64,000 bases of DNA from Lachnospiraceae bacterium. GTDB lineage: Bacteria; Bacillota; Clostridia; Lachnospirales; Lachnospiraceae. The DNA lies in contig JAQUVX010000001.1 in NCBI GenBank assembly GCA_028693165.1, positions 207,907 through 271,906 on the forward strand. The letters run 5' to 3'. Of the stretch, positions 1-8,259 are shown in pieces; position 1 is the stretch's first letter; every line of letters starts with the position of its first letter. Below the pieces are notes generated by a model that saw only the letters and a program-made list of their open reading frames with translations, made no database searches and had not been told where the DNA came from. The position numbers were made by a program, and so were the translations under genes.

Positions 1-84
1 CTGTCCGAGAAAGGCGATACGCTTCTGCCCGTGATCCAGTCGATCTGCCAATGGGGTCATGACCAGCTTGACGAAAAGCCGTAA
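1..84 (+). CDS. HxlR-type transcriptional regulator, C-terminal end only
   Basis: The first 27 codons of the window are open and end in TAA. The residues (EKGDTLLPVIQSICQWG) match the end of the winged-helix domain of HxlR/MarR-like regulators, where a TxxG-x-x-L-x-P-V-L helix leads to a conserved W-G pair. HxlR proteins usually control nearby reductases or detoxifying enzymes, but the start of the gene and its neighbours lie outside the window, so its target is unknown. The call rests on a short motif and is therefore tentative. Confidence 0.6.
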   Translation: MSEKGDTLLPVIQSICQWGHDQLDEKP

Positions 85-142
85 GAAAGCCGCAAAGGAT
101 CTTTTTCGGTTATAATTTGGCTCTGTTATGGCTGTTTTTTGG

Positions 143-171
143 TTGCTTTTCAACTCTTTTTCTGCTATACT
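143..171 (+). promoter_or_regulatory. Sigma-A type promoter of the XRE-Uma2 gene
   Basis: A -35 element TTGCTT (143-148) and an extended -10 element TGC-TATACT (-10 hexamer 166-171) are separated by 17 bp, about 55 bp upstream of the ATG at 225. This is read by eye from the consensus. Confidence 0.55.
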
Positions 172-224
172 AGACGTAACAAGAAGTCTGCATACTCACA
201 GCATTTTGGAAAAGAGGGCTGCAT

Positions 225-1028
225 ATGACCATACAGGATATGAAAGAACGAAAGAAAGAGCTGGGCTACACCTACGCTCAGATTGCATCGTTATCCGGCG
301 TTCCGCTCGGCACGGTGCAGAAGATTTTTAACGGAGCGACCACCTCTCCCCGGTACGAGACCCTGCAGGCCTTATCGAAGGTGCTTGCCAAGCCGCAGGT
401 TTCCTATCATTCCCAGCCGCAGACGGACCCGGTACGGGAAGCACTGTCCGTCTATACGACCAAGCGGCAGGGAGATTATACGCTGGAAGATTACTATGAG
501 ATTCCGGACGATGTCCGCATGGAGCTGATCGACGGGACTCTCTACGATATGTCCTCCCCCACATCCGCGCACCAGTTGATCACGGGTTTCCTCTATACCA
601 AACTGCTGAACCATGTCTTTTCCAGCGGCGGCACCTGCCTTCCCATGGTTTCTCCGATGGATGTGCAGCTTGACTGCGATGATAAGACCATGGTGGAGCC
701 CGATGTCATGGTCGTATGCGACCGCGACAAGATTATCCAGCGCTGTGTGTACGGCGCGCCGGACTTTATAATCGAAGTCCTCTCTCCCGCCACAAGGAGA
801 AAAGACACCGTGATCAAGCTGGGCAAATATTCCAATGCCGGTGTCCGCGAATACTGGACGATCGACCCCATCAAAAAAAAGGTAGTCGTCTATGATTTTG
901 AACATGACGACTACCCGATTCTTTATGGTTTTGATGCCAAGGTTCCCGTTCGCATCTGGGATGGAAGCTGCGAGATTGATTTTGCGGAACTATATGAACA
1001 TATTCGCTTTCTCTATGAGCGGGATTAG
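225..1028 (+). CDS. XRE-family HTH domain fused to Uma2-type PD-(D/E)XK nuclease
   Basis: The 267-residue protein starts with a Cro/CI-type helix-turn-helix (about residues 1-55; YAQIASLSGVPLGTVQKIFNG) followed by a short linker and a Uma2/DUF820 domain (about 80-265). The Uma2 fold is a restriction-endonuclease-like domain. Visible family motifs are the ELIDGTLYDMSSPT strand near the start of the domain, MVEPDVMVVCDRD, PDFIIEVLSPATRRKD and KLGKYSNAGVREYWTIDP; the acidic residues plus E of IEVLSP form the expected metal site. Uma2 proteins are abundant in cyanobacteria and Firmicutes and have no settled function. The last codon overlaps the convergent citF end by 4 bp. The HTH suggests DNA binding or autoregulation, but no operator was identified. 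Confidence 0.85.
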   Translation: MTIQDMKERKKELGYTYAQIASLSGVPLGTVQKIFNGATTSPRYETLQALSKVLAKPQVSYHSQPQTDPVREALSVYTTKRQGDYTLEDYYEIPDDVRMELIDGTLYDMSSPTSAHQLITGFLYTKLLNHVFSSGGTCLPMVSPMDVQLDCDDKTMVEPDVMVVCDRDKIIQRCVYGAPDFIIEVLSPATRRKDTVIKLGKYSNAGVREYWTIDPIKKKVVVYDFEHDDYPILYGFDAKVPVRIWDGSCEIDFAELYEHIRFLYERD

Positions 1029-2578
1029 CACTCCTCGTCCAGCTCCCGAACGACATCCAAGATGGTTCCGTCCCGGTTTTCGATGATGCCGACGACGCGG
1101 TCCTTAAACGGAATTTCATCCGGGGTTCCGACGATTTCGTATGCCATATCACGCAGCTCCTCGATCGTGCAAAACGGCAGATGGGTGTTTTTATATGCCT
1201 CAATCAGATCTGTTCTGCGCGGATTGATGGCGATGCCGTAATCCGTTACGATGATATCCACGGTCTCTCCCGGCGTCACGGCCGTCACAACACGGTCGCA
1301 GATGGTTGGGATGCGGCCTCTGACCAGCGGAGCGATGATGATCGAGCACTTGGAACCGGCTGCGATATCCGGATGTCCGCCTGGTGCTCCTCTGACGATT
1401 CCGTCAGAACCCGTCACGACGTTGACATTGTAATCGATATCCACTTCCAGCGCCCCCAGAATAACGAAATCCAGCTTGTTGGCAAACGTGCCTTTGTTCA
1501 TCGGATTTGCATATTCCGAAGTCGAAATCTCAAAGTGACGCGCATCATTCTTGATGGACTCGATGGAAGCACGGTCGAAGCACTGAGCATCCACGATATT
1601 GCGCACCAGTCCGTCCTTTAGCATCTCACAGATCGGCTGTGTGATTCCGCCGATGGAGAAACCCATATGGATGTTTTTCTCTTCCATGATCGGGCGCAGC
1701 ATGGTATTGACCGCCAGAGAAGCACCGCCTGCACCGGTCTGGAAGGAGAATCCGTCCTGGAAATAAGGCGAATCTGCGATCAGTCTGGTGCAGTATTTTG
1801 CCATCATCAGTTCTCTGACATCCTTGGTCATACGGATCGCGTTGCTGATGATCTTGTCCGGATTACCGATCTCGTCAACCACGCAGACGTAGTCCACATT
1901 GGTCATGGAAATACTTGCCGGGAAATTCGGGAAGGGCACCAGACAGTCGGTGATCACCACCACATTGTCTGCATACTGGGCATCCACCATGGAATACGAA
2001 AGCACTCCGCAGTCGCTCTTTCCGCCGACACCGCGTGCGTTGCCATATGCATCGGAAGTCGGTGCACCGATGAAGGCAATATCGATATGTACATCCCCCT
2101 CCTCGATCGCGCGGACACGGCCGCCGTGGGAGCGGATGATCGCCGGTGTCTTTAATTTGCCGCGGGAAATCGCTTCTCCGATCTTGCCGCGTACACCGGA
2201 GGACTGGATTCCTGTCACGATCCCCTGCTCAATGTACTCTGCAATCGGATCATGGGCTGCTCCCAGGGAACTTGCACAGATGGTGATGTCCCTGATTCCC
2301 ATGGCCGCCACCTCTGCCATAACCATATTTACAACATAATCTCCGTCACGGAAATGATGATGGAACGACAATACCATGCCATCCTGAATCTTACATTTTT
2401 CCAGAGCTTCCCGGATGTTGGAAACCATCTTGTCCTGCTTCGGATCTACCACGCCGCGAACCATCGGAGCCGCCTTCTTATATCTGACGTTATCTCGGTA
2501 ATTGGGTCCCTGATACCCTTCTTTTCCGTACTGCTTTAAAATTTCATCCGGAATTTCTCTGCCAATTTTGTTTATCAT
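1025..2578 (-). CDS. citF: Citrate lyase alpha subunit (citrate:acetyl-ACP transferase)
   Basis: CitF exchanges the acetyl group on the acyl carrier subunit for citrate, forming citryl-ACP. The 517-residue product has the length and sequence character of CitF, including the glycine-rich segment FSFQTGAGGASLAV and the C-terminal GRIPTICDRV...TPGETVDIIVTDYGIAINPRR typical of CoA-transferase-like folds. A longer reading exists (to 2596), but the ATG at 2578 is preceded by GAGGAGG nine bases upstream and is preferred. The gene follows citE with almost no gap (citE stop at 2580-2582), so translation is probably coupled. It ends convergently with the XRE-Uma2 gene. Confidence 0.95.
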   Translation of the reverse strand: MINKIGREIPDEILKQYGKEGYQGPNYRDNVRYKKAAPMVRGVVDPKQDKMVSNIREALEKCKIQDGMVLSFHHHFRDGDYVVNMVMAEVAAMGIRDITICASSLGAAHDPIAEYIEQGIVTGIQSSGVRGKIGEAISRGKLKTPAIIRSHGGRVRAIEEGDVHIDIAFIGAPTSDAYGNARGVGGKSDCGVLSYSMVDAQYADNVVVITDCLVPFPNFPASISMTNVDYVCVVDEIGNPDKIISNAIRMTKDVRELMMAKYCTRLIADSPYFQDGFSFQTGAGGASLAVNTMLRPIMEEKNIHMGFSIGGITQPICEMLKDGLVRNIVDAQCFDRASIESIKNDARHFEISTSEYANPMNKGTFANKLDFVILGALEVDIDYNVNVVTGSDGIVRGAPGGHPDIAAGSKCSIIIAPLVRGRIPTICDRVVTAVTPGETVDIIVTDYGIAINPRRTDLIEAYKNTHLPFCTIEELRDMAYEIVGTPDEIPFKDRVVGIIENRDGTILDVVRELDEEC

Positions 2579-2579
2579 A

Positions 2580-3482
2580 TCACAGGTCCTCCTCATAGAT
2601 TCCGGCTGCTTTTGCCAGCTTAAGTGTTCTCACAGCGCCTTCATAAAACGCGATATCGATCATCTTTCCATCAACCATGAATACGCCGATACCCTGCGCC
2701 TTTTTCTCATCAATCTCCCTTACGATCTTATCCGCAAAGATGATTTCTTTTTTTGTTGGTGTGAACACCTCATGAACAATCTCAATCTGTCTCGGATTGA
2801 CCAGTGATTTTCCGTCGAAGCCCATCATTTTGATCATGCGGACTTCCTTTTCAAATGCTTCCATGTTGTCCAAATCAGTAAATACGGTATCCCAGCACTG
2901 AACCTTGGCCGCTCTCGCCGCGATAACCATCTGCTGCCTTGCTCCCTGTAGCTCAACTCCTGTTCCTGAGATCACAGTCTGAAGATCTCTGGTGTAATCA
3001 CCGCCGCTGAGTGCGATACCGATCAGTCGGTCGGAGGAATTGCAGACCTCCAGTGCATTCATGACACCGCGGCAGGATTCCAGCGCCGCCATCAAAAGTG
3101 TAGAACCTTCCGGTCTGCCAAACTCACGCTCTGCGGCCAACACATGCTCTTCCACCACATGTACATCCTGTGCACTCTCGGTCTTTGCGATTCGGATGGT
3201 ATCTGCTCCTCCCGCTACGCAGACACGGATGTCTTCCTTCCAATGCGGGGTATCCAGTCCGTTCATGCGAACAACACGCTCCACTCCGCGATAATTGATT
3301 TCCTTCAGCGCATGGTACAGCGAGTACCGTGCACTGTCCTTCTGATTCTCGGCCACCGCATCCTCTAAATCCAGAATAATGGAATCGGTTCCATAGATAT
3401 AAGGATCTTTGATCAGTCCCGGCTTCTGACAGTTTAAGAACATCATCGAACGTCTCAATCGTTTCTTGTTGGGATGCATCAT
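2580..3482 (-). CDS. citE: Citrate lyase beta subunit (citryl-ACP lyase)
   Basis: CitE cleaves citryl-ACP to oxaloacetate and acetyl-ACP. The product of about 300 residues carries the HpcH/HpaI aldolase-type TIM-barrel motifs: RSMMFLNCQKPGLI near the N-terminus, DSIILDLEDAV (metal-binding acidic residues), the arginine of VVRMNGLDTPHW, and GFDGKSLVNPRQIEIVHEVF near the end. The ATG at 3482 overlaps the citD stop (AAATGATG) and has GGAGG nine bases upstream; the longer reading to 3500 would start inside citD with no better site. It is the middle gene of citDEF. Confidence 0.95.
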   Translation of the reverse strand: MMHPNKKRLRRSMMFLNCQKPGLIKDPYIYGTDSIILDLEDAVAENQKDSARYSLYHALKEINYRGVERVVRMNGLDTPHWKEDIRVCVAGGADTIRIAKTESAQDVHVVEEHVLAAEREFGRPEGSTLLMAALESCRGVMNALEVCNSSDRLIGIALSGGDYTRDLQTVISGTGVELQGARQQMVIAARAAKVQCWDTVFTDLDNMEAFEKEVRMIKMMGFDGKSLVNPRQIEIVHEVFTPTKKEIIFADKIVREIDEKKAQGIGVFMVDGKMIDIAFYEGAVRTLKLAKAAGIYEEDL

Positions 3483-3778
3483 TTGATTGCACCTCCCCAC
3501 GGAAGCGTCTCTGTGATGTCATTGGAACGATAAACCGCACATTCCACACGCGCTTTTAATGTACAGTCAAGTGCCCCCTTGTCTACAACGACAACCTTTG
3601 CATCTGTGACCTCCAGTCTCTCAAGAACATCTAACACTGTTTTCCGAATCTGTCTGCCAAATTGATGGATGACATTGCTCTCTACGATGAGCTCCAATGT
3701 TCCGCTGCCAGGCTCCACGGTCACCTGGGCATCGCTGGACTCTAACGTTCCGGCCACTGCCGATTTTTGAACTACCAT
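3479..3778 (-). CDS. citD: Citrate lyase gamma subunit (acyl carrier protein)
   Basis: This 99-residue protein is the acyl carrier of citrate lyase. The N-terminal AVAGTLESSDAQV motif contains Ser14, the residue that carries the phosphoribosyl-dephospho-CoA group in characterised CitD proteins. An AGGAGG site lies upstream of the ATG. It is the first gene of a citD-citE-citF operon. The accessory genes normally needed to activate the enzyme (citC ligase, citX and citG for the prosthetic group) are not in this window and must be elsewhere if the lyase works. Confidence 0.93.
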   Translation of the reverse strand: MVVQKSAVAGTLESSDAQVTVEPGSGTLELIVESNVIHQFGRQIRKTVLDVLERLEVTDAKVVVVDKGALDCTLKARVECAVYRSNDITETLPWGGAIK

Positions 3779-3842
3779 GTATGTACCCTCCTGAATGATT
3801 TGATAGCTTTAAATTATCACAATTCAGGAAAATGCTCCAATA

Positions 3843-3857
3843 CTATTCTGTCAATAG
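3843..3857. promoter_or_regulatory. Candidate LysR operator upstream of citD
   Basis: A 15-bp interrupted palindrome, CTATT-CTGTC-AATAG, contains a T-N11-A core and lies 65-80 bp upstream of the citD ATG, between citD and the LysR gene. LysR proteins bind such dyads. A related CTATTG sequence occurs upstream of the citrate transporter. No binding data; the assignment is inference. Confidence 0.35.
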
Positions 3858-3873
3858 AAAAATAGGCAAATGC

Positions 3874-4833
3874 TTATAATTCTTCTGTCTCACTGAAACG
3901 CTTCGCATATTCTGCACGGAAGGTTTCCTGATTCGAACGCACGGATTCAATCAGTACCTGTGCAAACCGCTTCACCGCATTGGACCGGTAGGAATAGGGT
4001 GGGTACCCCAAGGCCAGCGACCGAAAACTTCCGCCGGGACCGATGGAATAATAATCCAGATCATAGTTCAGATCGACAAAGGTTTCCGGCAGCACGGTGA
4101 TCCCCATACCATTGGACGCCAGCTTTGCCACCATGGTAATGTTCTTAAAGGTAAAGGACCGTGACGGCTGAATCTGATACTGATCGAACAGTTCTCTGGT
4201 AAAGTCATAAAGACGATACGTGATATCATACATAAGGAACGGATATCCGGACAACTGCTTCGGGTCCACCCACGGGATGCATCCCGGATTCCTGTGGATT
4301 TCGGCATGAAACGGCATAGATTTCGGCACGGCCAAAAAAATCTCCTCCTCCAGAAAGGGTTCGCAGGGCAATGCCGGATTGCTCAGAGGCGGTACCAGAA
4401 TCGCCAGGTTGATTTCCCCCCGCTGCAGTTTGAATTCCATGTCCTTGGTGTGTCCTTCGACCACCCGGATCGAGATATTGGGATATTTCTGCGTAAATTC
4501 CGGCAGAAAGATCGGAAGCAGGATCGGCGCCCGCTGAGAAGACAGCGCCAGCGTGATAGACCCGGACATCATATCCGATAAATCCGCCAGATGATTCTTC
4601 ATATCCTGTTCCGCTTTGATCATCTGCCGCGCCGTATCAAGAAAGATTTCCCCTTCCTGCGTCAGCTTCAGCCCTTCCTTGGTCCTGAAAAAAATAGGCT
4701 TCCCAAGGTAATCCTCATACTTCTTTAAAAATTGACTCAGCGTTGGCTGAGAAATATAAAACCGGCTTGCCACAACCGACATATTGCCCAGTTCTTCCAA
4801 GGCAAATAAGTAATGTATATTTTTAATATCCAT
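3874..4833 (-). CDS. LysR-family regulator of the citrate locus
   Basis: The 319-residue protein has an N-terminal LysR winged helix-turn-helix (MDIKNIHYLFALEELGNMSVVASRF...PTLSQFLKKYEDYLG, residues 1-60) and a C-terminal substrate-binding domain (about 90-300) that in this family senses a small effector. AAGGAG lies 7 bases upstream of the ATG. It sits between citDEF (same strand, downstream) and a divergent CitMHS transporter, an arrangement typical of a citrate- or related acid-responsive activator. The effector is inferred from context only. Confidence 0.88.
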   Translation of the reverse strand: MDIKNIHYLFALEELGNMSVVASRFYISQPTLSQFLKKYEDYLGKPIFFRTKEGLKLTQEGEIFLDTARQMIKAEQDMKNHLADLSDMMSGSITLALSSQRAPILLPIFLPEFTQKYPNISIRVVEGHTKDMEFKLQRGEINLAILVPPLSNPALPCEPFLEEEIFLAVPKSMPFHAEIHRNPGCIPWVDPKQLSGYPFLMYDITYRLYDFTRELFDQYQIQPSRSFTFKNITMVAKLASNGMGITVLPETFVDLNYDLDYYSIGPGGSFRSLALGYPPYSYRSNAVKRFAQVLIESVRSNQETFRAEYAKRFSETEEL

Positions 4834-4913
4834 AGTAAGCTCCTTTCTTGTGAATATATCATTTTCGCTCTTATCATGTCAATGGCATCCATGTAATTCA
4901 TATAAGTAAACAA

Positions 4914-4968
4914 CAATATTACTATTGGCTTTTAAATATTGGACAAACTGCATGATTTACCATACAAT
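4914..4968 (+). promoter_or_regulatory. Candidate LysR box and promoter of the citrate transporter
   Basis: An interrupted palindrome CAATA-TTAC-TATTG (4914-4927) sits 11 bp upstream of a possible -35 (TTGGAC, 4939-4944), which is followed after 18 bp by TACAAT (4963-4968). A LysR dyad upstream of an imperfect -35 is the usual activator layout. Elements were picked by eye. Confidence 0.35.
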
Positions 4969-5034
4969 GACATCACAAACCTGGGGATGTGAATACAGCA
5001 ATTATTAAATTTCTTGTTAATAGGGGGTATACTT

Positions 5035-6348
5035 ATGACATTATCTGCAGCAATCGGTTTTATCATGGTGTTGACTTTGGTTTTCTGTCTGATTTGGAAA
5101 AAACTGCTTCCACCCGTTGCCTTTATCATTCTGCCAATCATCGCAGCGCTGGCCGCAGGATTCGGTCTGACAGAGATCGGAGATTTTGCTTCAGACGGCA
5201 TCGCAAAGATGGTATCGACCGTATCCTTGTTCGTATTTTCCATCTCCTTCTTCTCTCTCATGAGTGACGTCGGAGTATTTGACGCAGTGGTCAATGCCTT
5301 GACGAAAAAAGCCGGCACCAACGTAACCGCAATCATGCTGGCTACCGCAGCCATCGCTGTCATCGGTCATCTGGACGGTTCTGGCGCAACGACCTTCATC
5401 ATCACGGCTTCCGCCATGTATCCGATCTTCAAAAAGATGAAACTGGACAAACGTGCCCTGATGCTGATCACCTGTCTGGCCATCGGCGTTATGAACATCA
5501 TGCCATGGGGCGGCCCTACACTTCGCGCTGCTACCGTACTTGGAATCGAAGCTACCGATCTGTGGCATCCACTGATTCCGGTTCAGCTGATCATGCTGGC
5601 CATTACCTTTATCGTTGCCTTTCTGTTAAGCAAAGTAACGAAAAAAGGAGCCGCCGGTACTGCTGATGACAGCGCAGACCGTTCTGCAAATCAGGCACCG
5701 ACAGCAGTGGAATCGGCAAAGGACGACAGCCCAAAATGGAAGCTGTACTTTAACTACATCCTGACGGTCGGCGTGGTTGCCGTCCTGGTTTCCGGCAAGC
5801 TTCCTTCCGCTTTTGTATTTATGATTGCGCTGGCCCTTGGCCTGACCGTCAACATTCCGAACTTGAAGCAACAGAGCGGAAAACTGAAGGAATATGGTGT
5901 CGCAGCCATGAGCATGGTTGTAACCTTGTTCGCCGCCGGCGTCTTCACCGGTATCCTCGGCGGAACCGGTATGCTGGACAGCATGGCGGAAGCGATCGTA
6001 TCCATCATTCCGGCAGCACTTGGGCCGTATGCTCACATCATCATCGCTGTCCTGGCTGTACCGCTGATCATGTGCCTGGGAACCGATGCATTCTATTTCG
6101 GGCTGCTTCCGGTTGTCATCAGCATCTGTTCCAAATTCGGAGTTGCTCCGGAGGCGGTTGCACGGGTTCTGATTGTTGCAGAAAATGTAGGTGTCATGAT
6201 CAGCCCTATGACCCCGGCTGTTTTCCTCGGGCTTGGTATGCTGGATCTGGATATCGGAGACCACATCCGTTTTTCTCTCCCATGGATCTGGGGCTGCAGT
6301 ATTACTGCGATCATCCTATCCGTTGTACTCGGAATCGTTCCGGTATAA
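5035..6348 (+). CDS. CitMHS-family citrate (metal-citrate/proton) symporter
   Basis: A hydrophobic protein of 437 residues with about 11-12 membrane segments. Family features include the early MVLTLVFCLIWKKLLPPVAFIILPIIAAL segment, GHLDGSGATTFIITASAMYPIFKK and NIMPWGGPT, typical of CitMHS transporters that import citrate in complex with a divalent metal, together with protons. A central hydrophilic loop (about residues 208-240) splits the two halves. The reading frame opens at TTG 5014, but AGGGGG eight bases before the ATG at 5035 fixes the start there. Divergent from the LysR gene and citDEF, it should supply citrate to the lyase. Confidence 0.88.
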   Translation: MTLSAAIGFIMVLTLVFCLIWKKLLPPVAFIILPIIAALAAGFGLTEIGDFASDGIAKMVSTVSLFVFSISFFSLMSDVGVFDAVVNALTKKAGTNVTAIMLATAAIAVIGHLDGSGATTFIITASAMYPIFKKMKLDKRALMLITCLAIGVMNIMPWGGPTLRAATVLGIEATDLWHPLIPVQLIMLAITFIVAFLLSKVTKKGAAGTADDSADRSANQAPTAVESAKDDSPKWKLYFNYILTVGVVAVLVSGKLPSAFVFMIALALGLTVNIPNLKQQSGKLKEYGVAAMSMVVTLFAAGVFTGILGGTGMLDSMAEAIVSIIPAALGPYAHIIIAVLAVPLIMCLGTDAFYFGLLPVVISICSKFGVAPEAVARVLIVAENVGVMISPMTPAVFLGLGMLDLDIGDHIRFSLPWIWGCSITAIILSVVLGIVPV

Positions 6349-6395
6349 CACTCCAGGATAACAACATTTTCTATCACAACGTTTCATCCAGCAAA

Positions 6396-6447
6396 AGAAA
6401 GAGTGCGGCATATCAAATCACAAGCTGATATGCCGCACTCTTCTTTT
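6396..6447. terminator. Bidirectional Rho-independent terminator
   Basis: A perfect 16-bp stem (AGAGTGCGGCATATCA at 6400-6415 and its complement at 6426-6441) with a 10-nt loop separates the convergent citrate transporter and 6-phospho-beta-glucosidase genes. A T-rich run (TTCTTTTTCTT) follows on the plus strand and T-rich sequence flanks it on the minus strand. Confidence 0.85.
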
Positions 6448-6461
6448 TCTTATTTATTCTT

Positions 6462-7880
6462 CTAACACGAAAGATCTTCTCCGTTGGAAGCGATCACCTT
6501 CTTATACCAGAAGAAGGAATCCTTGCGGTAACGATCCAGGGTCTTTAAATCAAACTCATCACGATCCACGTAGATAAAGCCATACCGCTTTACCATCCCC
6601 TCATGAGTAGAGATCAGATCGATGGCTGACCATGGGCAGTAGCCCATCATCTCACAGCCGTCCGTGATCGCCAGACGAATCTGCTCGATATGCTTTTGCA
6701 GATACTCGATCCGGTATGGATCGTGAACCTTGCCGTCCTCGGTCAGCTTGTCGTATGCTCCAAGACCATTCTCCGTCACGATCATCGGCAGACGATATCT
6801 GGAATACATCTCGCGGATGGTGGAACGGAAGCCCATCGGGTCGATCTCCCATCCAAAGTCGGACTGCGTCAGATTCGGGTTCGAGATGCCCTTATAGAAA
6901 CCGGCCTCTCCGCGTGCAGACTGCTGGTCAGCGGCCGGATCCAGCTTCTCGTGACCGTTGCTCGCCTCCACGGTGGCGGTGTTGTAATAGTTGAATCCGA
7001 TGAAATCCGGATGACCATTCTTTAAGGCTTCGGCGTCTCCCGGTGCGAATTCAGGCGTTGCATCATTCTCCTCTAAGTAAGCCCAGACAAGATTGTTGTA
7101 CACGCCGTAAACGGCCATATCCAGGTAGAGCCAGTTGCGGATTGCATTGTAATTCTGTGCCGCCAGGGTATCCTCCGGCTTACAGCTTGCCGGATAGACT
7201 AAGGCGATATTTGGAGCCGGGCCGATCTTCGCACCCGGAAGCATCTCGTGACACAGAGCCATGGCTTTGGCCTGAGCGACCAGCATATGATGGTTCTGCT
7301 GGTAGGTCTCTTTGATCACATTGGTACAGCCCTCCGGAATCATAATGGTTCCGATAATCGGGCCTACCAGGGTCAGCATGTTCTGCTCGTTGATGGTCAG
7401 CCAGTATTTTACCCGGTCACCGAAGCTGGTAAACATCACCTTTGCAAAGTTCAAAAACCAGTCAACCGACTCCCGGTTCGACCAGGAACCTCTGCGATCC
7501 AGCGCTGCCGGCATATCGAAGTGGAACATCGTCACCAGCGGCTCGATCCCGTATTTTAAACATTCATTGATCACGTTGTTGTAATATTCGATGCCCTTGG
7601 GATTGACCGCCCCGGTTCCCTCCGGAATCAGGCGGGACCAGGAGACCGAAAAACGGTAGGTCTTAAATCCCATCTCTGCCATCAGGGTGATGTCCTCTTT
7701 ATACCGGTGATACTGGTCTGCACATACCGTTAAATCCGAAGTTCCCTCCGGAACTTTTTTTACATCCTGACAGGACGGCCCTTTCCCATCTTCCAGGTTC
7801 GCACCCTCCACCTGATAGGCGGAGGTGCTTGCTCCCCAGAAAAAGTCTTTGGGAAATGGTTTTAATGTTTTGTGCTGCAT
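6462..7880 (-). CDS. 6-phospho-beta-glucosidase, GH1
   Basis: A 472-residue glycoside hydrolase family 1 enzyme that cleaves phosphorylated beta-glucosides (cellobiose-6-P or aryl-glucoside-6-P) delivered by the adjacent PTS. Visible motifs: FFWGASTSAYQVEGA at the N-terminus, LTINEQN containing the acid/base glutamate, and IVTENGLGAYD containing the nucleophile glutamate; YCPWSAIDLISTHEGMVKRYGFIYVD near the end includes the loop that binds the phosphate in 6-phospho enzymes. It is the last gene of the IIB-IIC-IIA-glucosidase operon, 27 bp after the IIA gene. Confidence 0.95.
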   Translation of the reverse strand: MQHKTLKPFPKDFFWGASTSAYQVEGANLEDGKGPSCQDVKKVPEGTSDLTVCADQYHRYKEDITLMAEMGFKTYRFSVSWSRLIPEGTGAVNPKGIEYYNNVINECLKYGIEPLVTMFHFDMPAALDRRGSWSNRESVDWFLNFAKVMFTSFGDRVKYWLTINEQNMLTLVGPIIGTIMIPEGCTNVIKETYQQNHHMLVAQAKAMALCHEMLPGAKIGPAPNIALVYPASCKPEDTLAAQNYNAIRNWLYLDMAVYGVYNNLVWAYLEENDATPEFAPGDAEALKNGHPDFIGFNYYNTATVEASNGHEKLDPAADQQSARGEAGFYKGISNPNLTQSDFGWEIDPMGFRSTIREMYSRYRLPMIVTENGLGAYDKLTEDGKVHDPYRIEYLQKHIEQIRLAITDGCEMMGYCPWSAIDLISTHEGMVKRYGFIYVDRDEFDLKTLDRYRKDSFFWYKKVIASNGEDLSC

Positions 7881-7907
7881 GGTATTCCTCCTTATAATGC
7901 GATGCGA

Positions 7908-8219
7908 TTAACCGTTGACTTTTCTGTAAAGTTCAATCATCTCTTCTGCCATGATTTTGAATACTTCTGCACTCATCATTTGATCTTCCGCATGGGTTAA
8001 AATCAATCCCATATGAAGATCCTCGCCTGCTGCTTCCTTCTGGATCAGATCGGTGTGAGGCAGGTGTCCCTGCTTCATCATCTCATCCCCTTCTTTGATC
8101 AGATTCTCGGCTTCCTCATACAGACCTTCTTTGGCCTTCTGTATTGCTCCAATATAATTTGATTTTGCGCCTCCGGCTGATGTGATCAGCTGAAAACAGA
8201 TCAATTCCATTTCACCCAT
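7908..8219 (-). CDS. PTS lactose/cellobiose-family IIA component
   Basis: A 103-residue, helical soluble phosphocarrier. The pattern ICFQLITSAGGAKSNYIGAIQKAKEG and the histidine of LILTHAEDQMM (the phosphorylated His of the Lac/Cel IIA family) identify it. It receives phosphate from HPr and passes it to the IIB subunit encoded upstream. Located between the IIC and glucosidase genes. The first ATG is used, with AGGAAG 10-11 bases upstream. Confidence 0.93.
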   Translation of the reverse strand: MGEMELICFQLITSAGGAKSNYIGAIQKAKEGLYEEAENLIKEGDEMMKQGHLPHTDLIQKEAAGEDLHMGLILTHAEDQMMSAEVFKIMAEEMIELYRKVNG

Positions 8220-8259
8220 GCTTTTTTATCTTCCTTTCGATCAATTTCAAGTTTCTGAT

